A DNA stretch of 64,000 nt from Parabacteroides sp. PM6-13 (GTDB taxonomy: Bacteria > Bacteroidota > Bacteroidia > Bacteroidales > Tannerellaceae). Shown here piece by piece: positions 53,223 through 61,160 of the stretch (position 1 is its first letter; each line of letters opens with the position of its first letter). A program made the translations under genes and the position numbers. Below the pieces are notes generated by a model. The model searched no databases. It was not told the DNA's origin and saw nothing but the letters and a program-made list of their open reading frames with translations. The stretch lies in the NCBI RefSeq assembly GCF_029892605.1, contig NZ_JARXWF010000009.1, positions 124,001-188,000 of the forward strand, in the 5' to 3' direction.

Positions 53223-56200
53223 TTAAAACTTAACATCCACACCAAACGTAAGCGTCTTCATCTTAGGTGCTCCAAAGTCTACGCTGCCGCTACGCCCTAC
53301 TTCCGGGTCGTAGTTTTTATACTTGGCAAACGTCAATAGGTTCGTACCCGAGAAGAAGAAACGGACATTCTCTAAGTAGGCCTTTTTTGCCCATGTTTTC
53401 GGAATAGCAACACCGAATGTCAGGCTCTTCAGACGAAGATGGTCTGTCGAGTGGATACGACGGGAGTTGACAACGCTGGCCATGCTGTAGGGGTTACCCA
53501 CCATAAACATTTCGATATTGGTCTGGTCGCCCGGCTGACGCCAACGGTCACGATAGAGTGTTTGGATCGCTCCTTTTTCCGATTTTCCGGCATGTTCCAG
53601 TTTGCTTGCTCCCGAGTCATAGGAATGACCACCCAGGGTAAATGTCCAGAGGAAGCTGAGGTCGAACCATTTGTAACGCAATGAGTTGGTCCAACCACCG
53701 CTGATTGTCGGATCGGCATGTTTGTAAAGGATATAATTGGCTTTACCGGCATCGTTGGTGGTACTGCGATCGGCCAGATTTTCCGGGTCGTTGATGTAGT
53801 AGGTTGGGTAACCTGTTTCGCTGTCGATACCGGCAAACTCTTTCACATAGAAGCTGTAGTAAGACTCACCCACCCGGCGGATGGTAGACGATCCGGTGAT
53901 TTCTGTCTGGTCGTTACCCAGGGCAATGATCTTATTCTTGTTATGTCCGAAGTTCAACGCCGAGTTCCAGGAGAAATCTTTTGTGCGGAGGATATCGGCA
54001 TTCAGGTCTACTTCGATACCGGTGTTTTCAACCTCTCCGATATTGGTCAACAAGGAGCTGAAACCAGTTACGCTCGAGAGGCGCAGGTTGTTCAACAGAT
54101 CGGAAGTTCTGCGCTGATAGCCTTCCACGGTGATGCCTATGCGGTCGAACAGGCGGAAGTCAACCCCTACGTTGAGGTTGTAGTTCTTTTCCCATTTCAG
54201 GTCTTTATTACCGATCTGGCTTTCCAGCATACCCGGTTTGGTATTGTATTTATAACCAAACTGCACCAGGTCCAAATAGCCATAATAGTCGGAAGGCAGG
54301 GTTCCGTTGCTACCGTAAGAAACACGGATACGAGCATCGTTCAATACATCTTGTATCGATTCCATAAACGCTTCGGAGGAGAGTCGCCAGGCACCTGATA
54401 CCGACCAGAACGTACCCCAGCGGCTATCTCTGTGCAAGCGAGAGCTACCATCGACACGGGCACTTGCCCCCAGGTAGTATTTATTGTCGTAGTTATAGTT
54501 GACACGACCCAGGTAAGACACCAGGCGCCAACCGCTATCGGTATAACCGGAAAGGCCGCTGATATTGGCTCCGTTAGAGATATTGTGCTTCTCAACCGTT
54601 GCGAAGTCTTTGATAGAACCGCTCAGGTATTTGCGCTTCTGCTCTTCTATTTCATAACCGAGTAGGAAGTCTGTATTGTGTTTGCTGCCAAACTTACGGT
54701 CATACATCAGGTTGTTCTTCCAAACCATCTTGTCGTATTGCGAAGAGTGCATGCTCATCGAACCATTATCACTTTTACCGTCGGTCGAACGCGGGTCGGT
54801 CCATGATTTATAGGCTTCGTTGATCCGGTCGATGCTAAAGGTGGTATTAAACACCAGACCTTCTATAAAGGTATAGTTAGCAAAAATAGTATTGAAACTG
54901 CGGTCGACCGTTGTCTTTTTGTAGTTCAGGTCTAACTGCGACTTCGCATTACGCTTGCCGTTTTCCAATAGGTTCTCATTGTAGGTTCCGTCCAGGTTAT
55001 AGATCGGATCGGAAGGCGAATTCTTATGACGAGAAGAGTACATTGGCGAGGTATAGGTCAATGTTTCCGAGCTGGAGAGCTGGGTCATTTTCGAATAAAG
55101 CACATTGGCACCTACCTGCAGCTTGTCGGTCATCTTATACTTCACGTTTACGCGTCCGGTGATACGTTCAAAGCCCTGCTGGCGCACGATACCATCCTGG
55201 TTGTTGTACGACAGGGAGGTATAGTAAGAGGTCTTTTTGTCACCCCCTGATGCAGAGAACTCATAGTTTTCGTACGGAGCGCTATCGTTGAACAACGCCT
55301 TTTCCCAGTCTTCCCAACCGGTCTCAACGATTGAGGCCCATTTGTAATATTCGGGATGTGATTTATTCATTCCTTCCGGAGCTTGTGGATAGGGAGCCCA
55401 GGCGTCGATGTTCTTGTCGGCATAACTCCGGGCATCTTCATCGGAGAGCTTATTCAGGTAACGTCCCTGGTTGTAGAGTCCTTCCCAGAAGGTATCGCGT
55501 CTTTCCTGTCCACCCATCACTTCACGGAACGGCATGGAGTATTTAGAGAATCCCCAGTCAGCCTTTAGGTTGAATTGCGGTTTTCCCTCTTTACCCGACT
55601 TGGTAGTGATTACCACGACCCCGTTGGCGGCACGTGATCCATACAACGAAGCGGCTGCCGCGTCCTTGATCACGGTGATATTTTCAATATCGGAGGTATT
55701 CAGTGAGCTCATGATATCTGTTCCTGCGTCACTGCTGGTCGAGATACTGGTCATTACCGGCACGCCGTCGATCACATAGAGTGGGCTGGTAGAGGCATTA
55801 AACGAACCCAATCCGCGAATGGTGATGCTGGTGCTACCACCCGGTGCTCCGGAGGTGCTGGTCACCTGTACACCCGGCGCGCTACCTTGCATCAGCGATT
55901 TGAAGTCGGTCGCCGGCACGTCGATCTTGTCGTTCATCTTAATGGTAGAAGCTGAACCGGCGAAAGCCGATTTCTTAAACGTACCATATCCGGTCACGAC
56001 CACTTCTCCTAATACTTCCGCATCATCTTTCATCACGATGCGCATGGTTTGTCCCGGAGAGACACGGAGTTCCTGTGTCTGGTAACCGATATAGGACACC
56101 TGGATGGTCACCGGCTCGTTTTTGTTGAGGGTAAGAATGAAATTACCGTCGATGTCGGTCACGGCGCCCAGGGTAGTGCCTTTCACCATGATATTCACAC

Positions 56201-56642
56201 CTAACAAGGGTTCGCCCGTCTCATCCAATACCGAGCCCTGCAGGGTTGGTTTTTGCTGTTGCGGAGCCGTCCGTGCCGGTTCGGTTTTCGGAGCCGCTTT
56301 GCGGATAGCGATGACGCCGTTGTGCAGCGTGTAGGTCAGGTTGGTGTTTTCCAAACATTTGTCAAGGATGTTGGTTACATCTTCTTCGGCTACGTTCAAC
56401 TCTTCAATTTTCACCTCTTTCACATCGTTGGTGCTGTAGATAAATGTAAAATCCGTTTGTTTCTTCAGTTCCCAGAGAACGTCGTTCAAAGTTACATTGT
56501 TAAAGCGGGCTGTAACGGTCGTTTGTGCCATTACATCATCCGATGCCTGAGCAATTCCTGAGGCCAGGAATAGAAAGAGCAGGAATGCACCCATGTAATG
56601 CTTCATGTTCTTGTTCATTTTCAGTCTCTTTTTCATAAACAA
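53223..56642 (-). CDS. SusC/RagA-family TonB-linked transporter with STN domain
   Basis: A 1139-residue outer-membrane transporter. Domains in order: signal peptide; STN signalling domain (about 40-110, VTARFNNVTLNDVLWELKKQTDFTFIYSTNDV); carboxypeptidase-like beta domain (about 134-212, LQGSVLDETGEPLLGVNIMVKGT); plug (about 215-340, VVTGYGTFKKSAFAGSASTI; GLGSFNASTSPLYVIDGVPV; SLYGSRAANGVVVITTKSGK); barrel to the end (..MKTLTFGVDVKF). The STN domain is found in transporters that signal to a FecR anti-sigma factor, matching the FecR gene 21 bases upstream. The operon would thus be induced by its own substrate. Confidence 0.96.
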   Translation of the reverse strand: MFMKKRLKMNKNMKHYMGAFLLFLFLASGIAQASDDVMAQTTVTARFNNVTLNDVLWELKKQTDFTFIYSTNDVKEVKIEELNVAEEDVTNILDKCLENTNLTYTLHNGVIAIRKAAPKTEPARTAPQQQKPTLQGSVLDETGEPLLGVNIMVKGTTLGAVTDIDGNFILTLNKNEPVTIQVSYIGYQTQELRVSPGQTMRIVMKDDAEVLGEVVVTGYGTFKKSAFAGSASTIKMNDKIDVPATDFKSLMQGSAPGVQVTSTSGAPGGSTSITIRGLGSFNASTSPLYVIDGVPVMTSISTSSDAGTDIMSSLNTSDIENITVIKDAAAASLYGSRAANGVVVITTKSGKEGKPQFNLKADWGFSKYSMPFREVMGGQERRDTFWEGLYNQGRYLNKLSDEDARSYADKNIDAWAPYPQAPEGMNKSHPEYYKWASIVETGWEDWEKALFNDSAPYENYEFSASGGDKKTSYYTSLSYNNQDGIVRQQGFERITGRVNVKYKMTDKLQVGANVLYSKMTQLSSSETLTYTSPMYSSRHKNSPSDPIYNLDGTYNENLLENGKRNAKSQLDLNYKKTTVDRSFNTIFANYTFIEGLVFNTTFSIDRINEAYKSWTDPRSTDGKSDNGSMSMHSSQYDKMVWKNNLMYDRKFGSKHNTDFLLGYEIEEQKRKYLSGSIKDFATVEKHNISNGANISGLSGYTDSGWRLVSYLGRVNYNYDNKYYLGASARVDGSSRLHRDSRWGTFWSVSGAWRLSSEAFMESIQDVLNDARIRVSYGSNGTLPSDYYGYLDLVQFGYKYNTKPGMLESQIGNKDLKWEKNYNLNVGVDFRLFDRIGITVEGYQRRTSDLLNNLRLSSVTGFSSLLTNIGEVENTGIEVDLNADILRTKDFSWNSALNFGHNKNKIIALGNDQTEITGSSTIRRVGESYYSFYVKEFAGIDSETGYPTYYINDPENLADRSTTNDAGKANYILYKHADPTISGGWTNSLRYKWFDLSFLWTFTLGGHSYDSGASKLEHAGKSEKGAIQTLYRDRWRQPGDQTNIEMFMVGNPYSMASVVNSRRIHSTDHLRLKSLTFGVAIPKTWAKKAYLENVRFFFSGTNLLTFAKYKNYDPEVGRSGSVDFGAPKMKTLTFGVDVKF

Positions 56643-56663
56643 TTAGTATTAAGTTAGTAAGAA

Positions 56664-57848
56664 TTATTTTCTTGATTGAATAATAATTCGCTTATTATCC
56701 ATCGAAATCTTTACCTTTTCGGTCTTTTCCAATAGTTCCAGGAAGGGGTTGATATTCTCATACCGATCCACATTGCATCCGAAGCGGATGTCGCGAACCT
56801 CCTTATCTTTATAGACAATTTCTATATCATACCAGCGAGAGAGGGATTTCATAATGTCTTCCAGACGTTCGTCTTTGAAATGTATTTTCCCATTGATCCA
56901 GGAGGTATAGAGGGAAACATCAACGGTGGCTACGCTGAAATCGTCTGTTTCCGTGTTGAATACCGCCTGCTCGGAGGGTTTCAGAATTACCTCCGCTCCG
57001 TTCTCATGTGCCAATACCTTAACGCGGCCATCCACCAGGGTGGTATAGGCCTGTTCACCCGGATAAGCCGCGATGTTGAAGGTGGTACCCAACACTTCGA
57101 TCCGCATCTCGCCGATCTGCACAATAAAAGGTTTGTCGCTCCGCGTCACCTCGAAATAGGCTTCTCCTGCCAATTCAACGGTACGTGTGTCGCCCGTGAA
57201 CCGGACAGGGTAGCGCAGTGAACTCATGGCATTCAGATATACTTTTGTCCCATCGGCCAGAAAGAGCGAGTATTCGCCGCCGTGTGGGATATCGATTTTA
57301 TTGTAGATAACCTCCTGTGATTTGGCTTTTTTCTCTACCGTTTGGTAGCTGAGTGTTGTTTGGTCGATATCGATGGTGGTGCCGTCGTCTTCGTTCACCT
57401 CCATCTGCTCGGTTTGTTGCAGGTCGATCACCTGCCCGTTGCCCAAGGTCAACATCGCTTTGCGTTCGCCCGGTAGGATAGTGACGGGTTGTGTCGTATG
57501 GGCAAGTTGCGATTCCTCCTGTTGTTTATTCAGGGTGATCACCATCGTGCCGATCAGGAGAGGGAATAGAATAATGGCGGCATAACTAAGGATACGAATG
57601 ATCTGTTTACGACGAAGGGAGGTGTGAATCCGGCTGTTCACCACCTGCCAGCCCTCCTCTTTCGGGAATTTCCCGGTATCATATAGGTAGGCGGCTATAT
57701 TCTCTTCTTTCCGGATTTGCTGGAACAGGTGTTCATGCTCTGCCGATTCATCGCGCCAGGCGTGCAATTCCTGTTGTTCTTCCGGCGTGAGCGTCTCCGC
57801 AATATGTCCGGCAATTAGGTGGGCTATTCTGAAGTTGGGTGTAAGCAT
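56664..57848 (-). CDS. FecR-family anti-sigma factor
   Basis: A 394-residue inner-membrane protein. Cytoplasmic N-terminus (about 1-85, LIAGHIAETLTPEEQQELHAWRDESAEHEHLFQQI) that binds the sigma factor, one membrane helix (ILSYAAIILFPLLIGTMVITL, about 86-108), then the periplasmic FecR domain (about 185-280, DIPHGGEYSLFLADGTKVYLNAMSSLRYPVRF; GEAYFEVTRSDKPFIVQIGEMRIEVLGTTFNI) and a C-terminal STN-like DUF4974 domain (about 320-394). It relays the state of the downstream SusC transporter to the ECF sigma factor encoded 74 bases upstream. Confidence 0.95.
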   Translation of the reverse strand: MLTPNFRIAHLIAGHIAETLTPEEQQELHAWRDESAEHEHLFQQIRKEENIAAYLYDTGKFPKEEGWQVVNSRIHTSLRRKQIIRILSYAAIILFPLLIGTMVITLNKQQEESQLAHTTQPVTILPGERKAMLTLGNGQVIDLQQTEQMEVNEDDGTTIDIDQTTLSYQTVEKKAKSQEVIYNKIDIPHGGEYSLFLADGTKVYLNAMSSLRYPVRFTGDTRTVELAGEAYFEVTRSDKPFIVQIGEMRIEVLGTTFNIAAYPGEQAYTTLVDGRVKVLAHENGAEVILKPSEQAVFNTETDDFSVATVDVSLYTSWINGKIHFKDERLEDIMKSLSRWYDIEIVYKDKEVRDIRFGCNVDRYENINPFLELLEKTEKVKISMDNKRIIIQSRK

Positions 57849-57922
57849 ATAGTATATAGATTAAATATCCTTTATACTATACTAACAGGCAAGTCAAAAA
57901 AGAGGGTGAATGGAAAGGGGAA

Positions 57923-58471
57923 TTAAACAAATAAAAAGATCAAATAATAATATTCTTTCAGGTAGACACGTAGTTTTTTGTAGGCATTTTTCTTAAGTGT
58001 TTTCACCGTGTCTTCCGAAACGCCTAAGGATTCGGCGATTTTCGCGTTCTTCATGCCCTCCATGGCCAGACGCATCACGGCGGCCGTTTGGGGTGGCAAG
58101 CGATCGATGGCTTCGGTCAGGACACGGTAGGTCTCCTGCTCGATCAGGTGATCGTGGAAGAAGCTCTCTTTTTCTTTTTCTAAGAATTTATGAGCGTATT
58201 CATCGACCACTTTGTTGTGCTCGAGCTCGTTGAGCGCTTTGTTACGCACCGAGGTATAGAGGAATGATTTGACCTGATGGAGATAGAAGAAATCCGTGCG
58301 GATCTGCCAGAGTTTGACGAAACAGTCCTGTACGATATCGGCAGCCACGGCATCGTTTTCCACATATTTATTGGCAAACAGACAAAGAGGAATATAGAAT
58401 GTGTCAAAGACATCCCGAAAAACATCTTCTTTAGCTAAATTAATATTGATATGGTCGTTTTGTTCTTCCAC
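57923..58471 (-). CDS. ECF RNA polymerase sigma factor
   Basis: A 182-residue sigma-70-type ECF factor. Region 2 (about 15-85, FDTFYIPLCLFANKYVENDAVAADIVQDCFVKLWQIRTDF) and region 4 (about 120-175, IDRLPPQTAAVMRLAMEGMKNAKIAESLGVSEDTVKTLKKNAYKKLRVYL) with the Bacteroidetes-type spacing. Together with FecR it controls the SusC/SusD operon. It diverges from the secreted protease gene; the spacer carries the repeated TGAGAA palindromes. Confidence 0.95.
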   Translation of the reverse strand: MEEQNDHININLAKEDVFRDVFDTFYIPLCLFANKYVENDAVAADIVQDCFVKLWQIRTDFFYLHQVKSFLYTSVRNKALNELEHNKVVDEYAHKFLEKEKESFFHDHLIEQETYRVLTEAIDRLPPQTAAVMRLAMEGMKNAKIAESLGVSEDTVKTLKKNAYKKLRVYLKEYYYLIFLFV

Positions 58472-58505
58472 CGGACAGGTTTAAGTAGATAGATCTCTGT
58501 TACTA

Positions 58506-58513
58506 CAAATATA
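58506..58513 (-). promoter_or_regulatory. -7 box of the sigma factor gene
   Basis: TATATTTG on the minus strand, 35 bases before the start codon, about 60 bases from the nearest palindrome. Confidence 0.6.
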
Positions 58514-58572
58514 GTACAACAAAACAAAAACACCATATTTAGACAGGAAAAACTAAGTACATGACAAAATCC

Positions 58573-58661
58573 TGAGAATTTTCTCAGCGCTTAAAAAACC
58601 GTGAGAAAAAATTCTCACCGGCGTGAGAAAAAATTCTCAGAGGGTGAAATTTCGTGAGAAA
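58573..58661. promoter_or_regulatory. Three TGAGAA palindromes between sigma factor and protease genes
   Basis: CTGAGAATTTTCTCAG (58572-58587), then TGAGAAAAAATTCTCA at 58602-58617 and 58624-58639 (22 bases apart), then a half-site at 58654-58661. The two full sites with their linker CCGGCG differ at one base from the block at 30011-30048 read on the minus strand (linker CCCGCG). Confidence 0.6.
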
Positions 58662-58727
58662 AGTGGAATAGTCCTGTTTTTTTGACAAAATGATAGTTGG
58701 CCGGTGAGGCGGAATAGGTATTTTTTC

Positions 58728-58735
58728 TACATTTG
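58728..58735 (+). promoter_or_regulatory. -7 box of the secreted protease gene
   Basis: TACATTTG, 21 bases before ATG 58756. Confidence 0.6.
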
Positions 58736-58755
58736 TTTTTCCATCAAAACAAGAA

Positions 58756-60996
58756 ATGAAAAGAATCACCCTGTTAGTAAGTATTTTCTTTCTTTTCCGG
58801 CTGATCGCGACAGCGCAAATCAGCTCCGGAGGGAAGCCGTTGCCGCTGACACTCACCCGGAGCGCGGTACCCGTTTTGTTCGAGGAGATGCCTGCCTTCG
58901 ATGTGGCGGAAGAGCTGCGCCTCGATTCCCTTACCGGGGAGGATATGCGGGGAAGCTTTCGGTTCGCCTATAAGTTTATGACGGATTTCACGCCCCAGAA
59001 CTCCGGCACCTCTTTCACCCTGGCCGACGGCACCCGCGTCTGGCGATTGGGTATTCGTTCCGTGGGTGCCTATTCGATCAATCTCCTCTTTTCTGAATTT
59101 GAGATACCTCCGGGCGCGCGCCTTTTCCTCTATAATAAAAGCCAGACGCATGTATTGGGCGCTTTCACGCATCGTAACAATTCCGAGCTGCGTATTTTGC
59201 CGGTTTCACCGGTCGATGGCGACGAAATCATCGTGGAATACCAAGAGCCGGCGAATGTGCCTTTTGCCGGTATATTGCGGGTGGGGGAGGTCAATCATGC
59301 CTATCGTTCCTTCCGCGACCGAGAGCCTACGGATGTCAATGGTTCTTATTCCTGTATGCTACCGCTGGCCTGCCTGCCGGATGATCCGGTCGTGACCGAT
59401 GAGCTGGGACGAAGTGTGGTTTTATTGATTATCGACGGACAGCGTTTTTGCACGGGGGTGATGGTGAACAATACGGATAACAATGGCAAACCCTATCTGT
59501 TGACGGCGTCGCACTGCATCAATTATAATTTCAGCATTACGGATCCGGAAGAGTTTCATGTGCAAGCGGGCACTGTTGTGACCTTTTTTAATTACAACAG
59601 CCCTCTTTGCGAAACAATTGTTCGAGCTACCGAAGAGTTGACAATGGCCTCCGCGAAACTGGTAGCGATGAATGAGGCGCATGATATGGCTCTCTTGGAG
59701 CTGTTGGAGACTCCGCCAGCCTATTACCAGCCCTATTACGCGGGGTGGACCCTTGCCGAAGAGCCGGAAGCACCTTATTTTAACATTCACCACCCACAGG
59801 CGTCGTTGAAACGCTATAACTGGCTGGACGACGGAATCTCTTTGACTACCTATAAAACGATGGGCTTCACCACCGATGCCCATTGGTATGTAAATCGATG
59901 GACACAAGGCAGTACGGCAGGAGGCTCTTCGGGCTCTCCGCTGTTCGATAACGAAGGAAGTATTATCGGACTGCTGACTGGCGGATCTTCTTCCTGCGCG
60001 AGACCTGAAAGCGATTATTTCTACGCGTTTCATCCCTGTTGGCAGCCTGATGAGGAGAAGAGCCTGCAGTTGAAACACTGGCTTAACCCGTCGGGTAAGG
60101 CGGTGACGAAATGGGGCGGATTGAATCCTTATACCGAATCGGAGACCTGTGAGCGGTTGAGCCATGTCAAACAAAGTGGTATTCAGGAAGAAATAACAAT
60201 GACCACCATCCCCGATAGCCATGAGACGATCCCACTTTTCGGGAACAATCCGTATGACGCCACGACCTATGTAGAGGGCTATGATGTCGCGGGTAATGCG
60301 TTGGTCTATGGGGTCTATCTGGTAACACCTTCCGTAGGCAACTCTTATGAGGGCTTGGAGGTGGAAATACATCTGTATGGCGGCGGGGAAACGCCGGGTG
60401 AACTCCTGCACGCGGAGCCTTTCCTGCCTACCTATACCGATTGGGACAGGGAAAGCGGCTCTTTCACGGAGCGAGAGAAGAGCCTGAGACGAACGCAGGA
60501 GAACTTCGTACGCTTCTCGAAACCGGTCGAGGTAAAAGATCGGTTTTATATCGGATACCGTATTTTGTCGGCTCCGGAAAAGTGCTACTTCGCAGCCTTC
60601 AACCTGCCGGAGAGAGAGGGGGCGGAGAACACTACCTGGCTCTTTTATGACAAGAAGTGGATAGAGGCATCGGCGCATCCCAAGCGGGCGATGGCAACCT
60701 CTTTGTTTGTCGATCCGGTGGTTCAACGAGAAGATAAAAGCGGCAACACGGGCATGGATCGAGACGACCAGGTATTGGTGTCGTTGAGTGCCGATCGCTC
60801 TCAATTATACCTGCTTTTACCGGACGGAATCAACCAGGGTGAGCTTGCTGTTATGGATATACAAGGGCGCGTTTTGCAGACCTCTTCGCTGCGCAATCAG
60901 CAGGAAACGATCCCCCTCATTTCGTATTCTCCGGGCGTTCATCTGCTGAAAATAACATTCAATAACAATCAGGTGGTAAAGAAGGTGTTATTTTAA
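58756..60996 (+). CDS. Secreted trypsin-like serine protease with T9SS-type C-terminus
   Basis: A 746-residue protein. Signal peptide MKRITLLVSIFFLFRLIATAQ, a pro-region (about 25-190), then a chymotrypsin-fold domain of the lysyl-endopeptidase kind (about 195-440) with triad candidates His in LLTASHCINYN, Asp in EAHDMALLEL and Ser in TAGGSSGSPLFDNEGSIIGLLTGG. After a beta-rich region the last 75 residues (LLPDGINQGELAVMDIQGRVLQ..GVHLLKITFNNNQVVKKVLF) match the type A sorting signal of the type IX secretion system. So it is probably carried across the outer membrane and anchored or released at the surface. It diverges from the sigma/SusCD operon, which might import its products; this link is inference from position. 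Confidence 0.87.
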   Translation: MKRITLLVSIFFLFRLIATAQISSGGKPLPLTLTRSAVPVLFEEMPAFDVAEELRLDSLTGEDMRGSFRFAYKFMTDFTPQNSGTSFTLADGTRVWRLGIRSVGAYSINLLFSEFEIPPGARLFLYNKSQTHVLGAFTHRNNSELRILPVSPVDGDEIIVEYQEPANVPFAGILRVGEVNHAYRSFRDREPTDVNGSYSCMLPLACLPDDPVVTDELGRSVVLLIIDGQRFCTGVMVNNTDNNGKPYLLTASHCINYNFSITDPEEFHVQAGTVVTFFNYNSPLCETIVRATEELTMASAKLVAMNEAHDMALLELLETPPAYYQPYYAGWTLAEEPEAPYFNIHHPQASLKRYNWLDDGISLTTYKTMGFTTDAHWYVNRWTQGSTAGGSSGSPLFDNEGSIIGLLTGGSSSCARPESDYFYAFHPCWQPDEEKSLQLKHWLNPSGKAVTKWGGLNPYTESETCERLSHVKQSGIQEEITMTTIPDSHETIPLFGNNPYDATTYVEGYDVAGNALVYGVYLVTPSVGNSYEGLEVEIHLYGGGETPGELLHAEPFLPTYTDWDRESGSFTEREKSLRRTQENFVRFSKPVEVKDRFYIGYRILSAPEKCYFAAFNLPEREGAENTTWLFYDKKWIEASAHPKRAMATSLFVDPVVQREDKSGNTGMDRDDQVLVSLSADRSQLYLLLPDGINQGELAVMDIQGRVLQTSSLRNQQETIPLISYSPGVHLLKITFNNNQVVKKVLF

Positions 60997-61049
60997 TCAA
61001 AATAGAAAGATTTTATACCTTATTTGCTATCCATAACGAAAAAAAGGTT

Positions 61050-61057
61050 TAGTTTTG
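61050..61057 (+). promoter_or_regulatory. -7 box of the TPR lipoprotein gene
   Basis: TAGTTTTG, giving a leader of about 95 bases before ATG 61161; a TTTG lies 23 bases upstream (61023-61026). Confidence 0.6.
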
Positions 61058-61160
61058 CATATTGCTGTTATTGTGCAGTAAAGGGCTAAACACAGATATG
61101 AGAAACACACTAAGCACATAAATATTTAATATAAAGTAACATTTAAACTTACATCGAATT

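Noticed and set aside
59422-60804. A 460-codon minus-strand frame opposite the secreted protease
   Set aside because: Arg/Ile/His-rich shadow without motifs; the plus strand encodes a protease with all catalytic residues.
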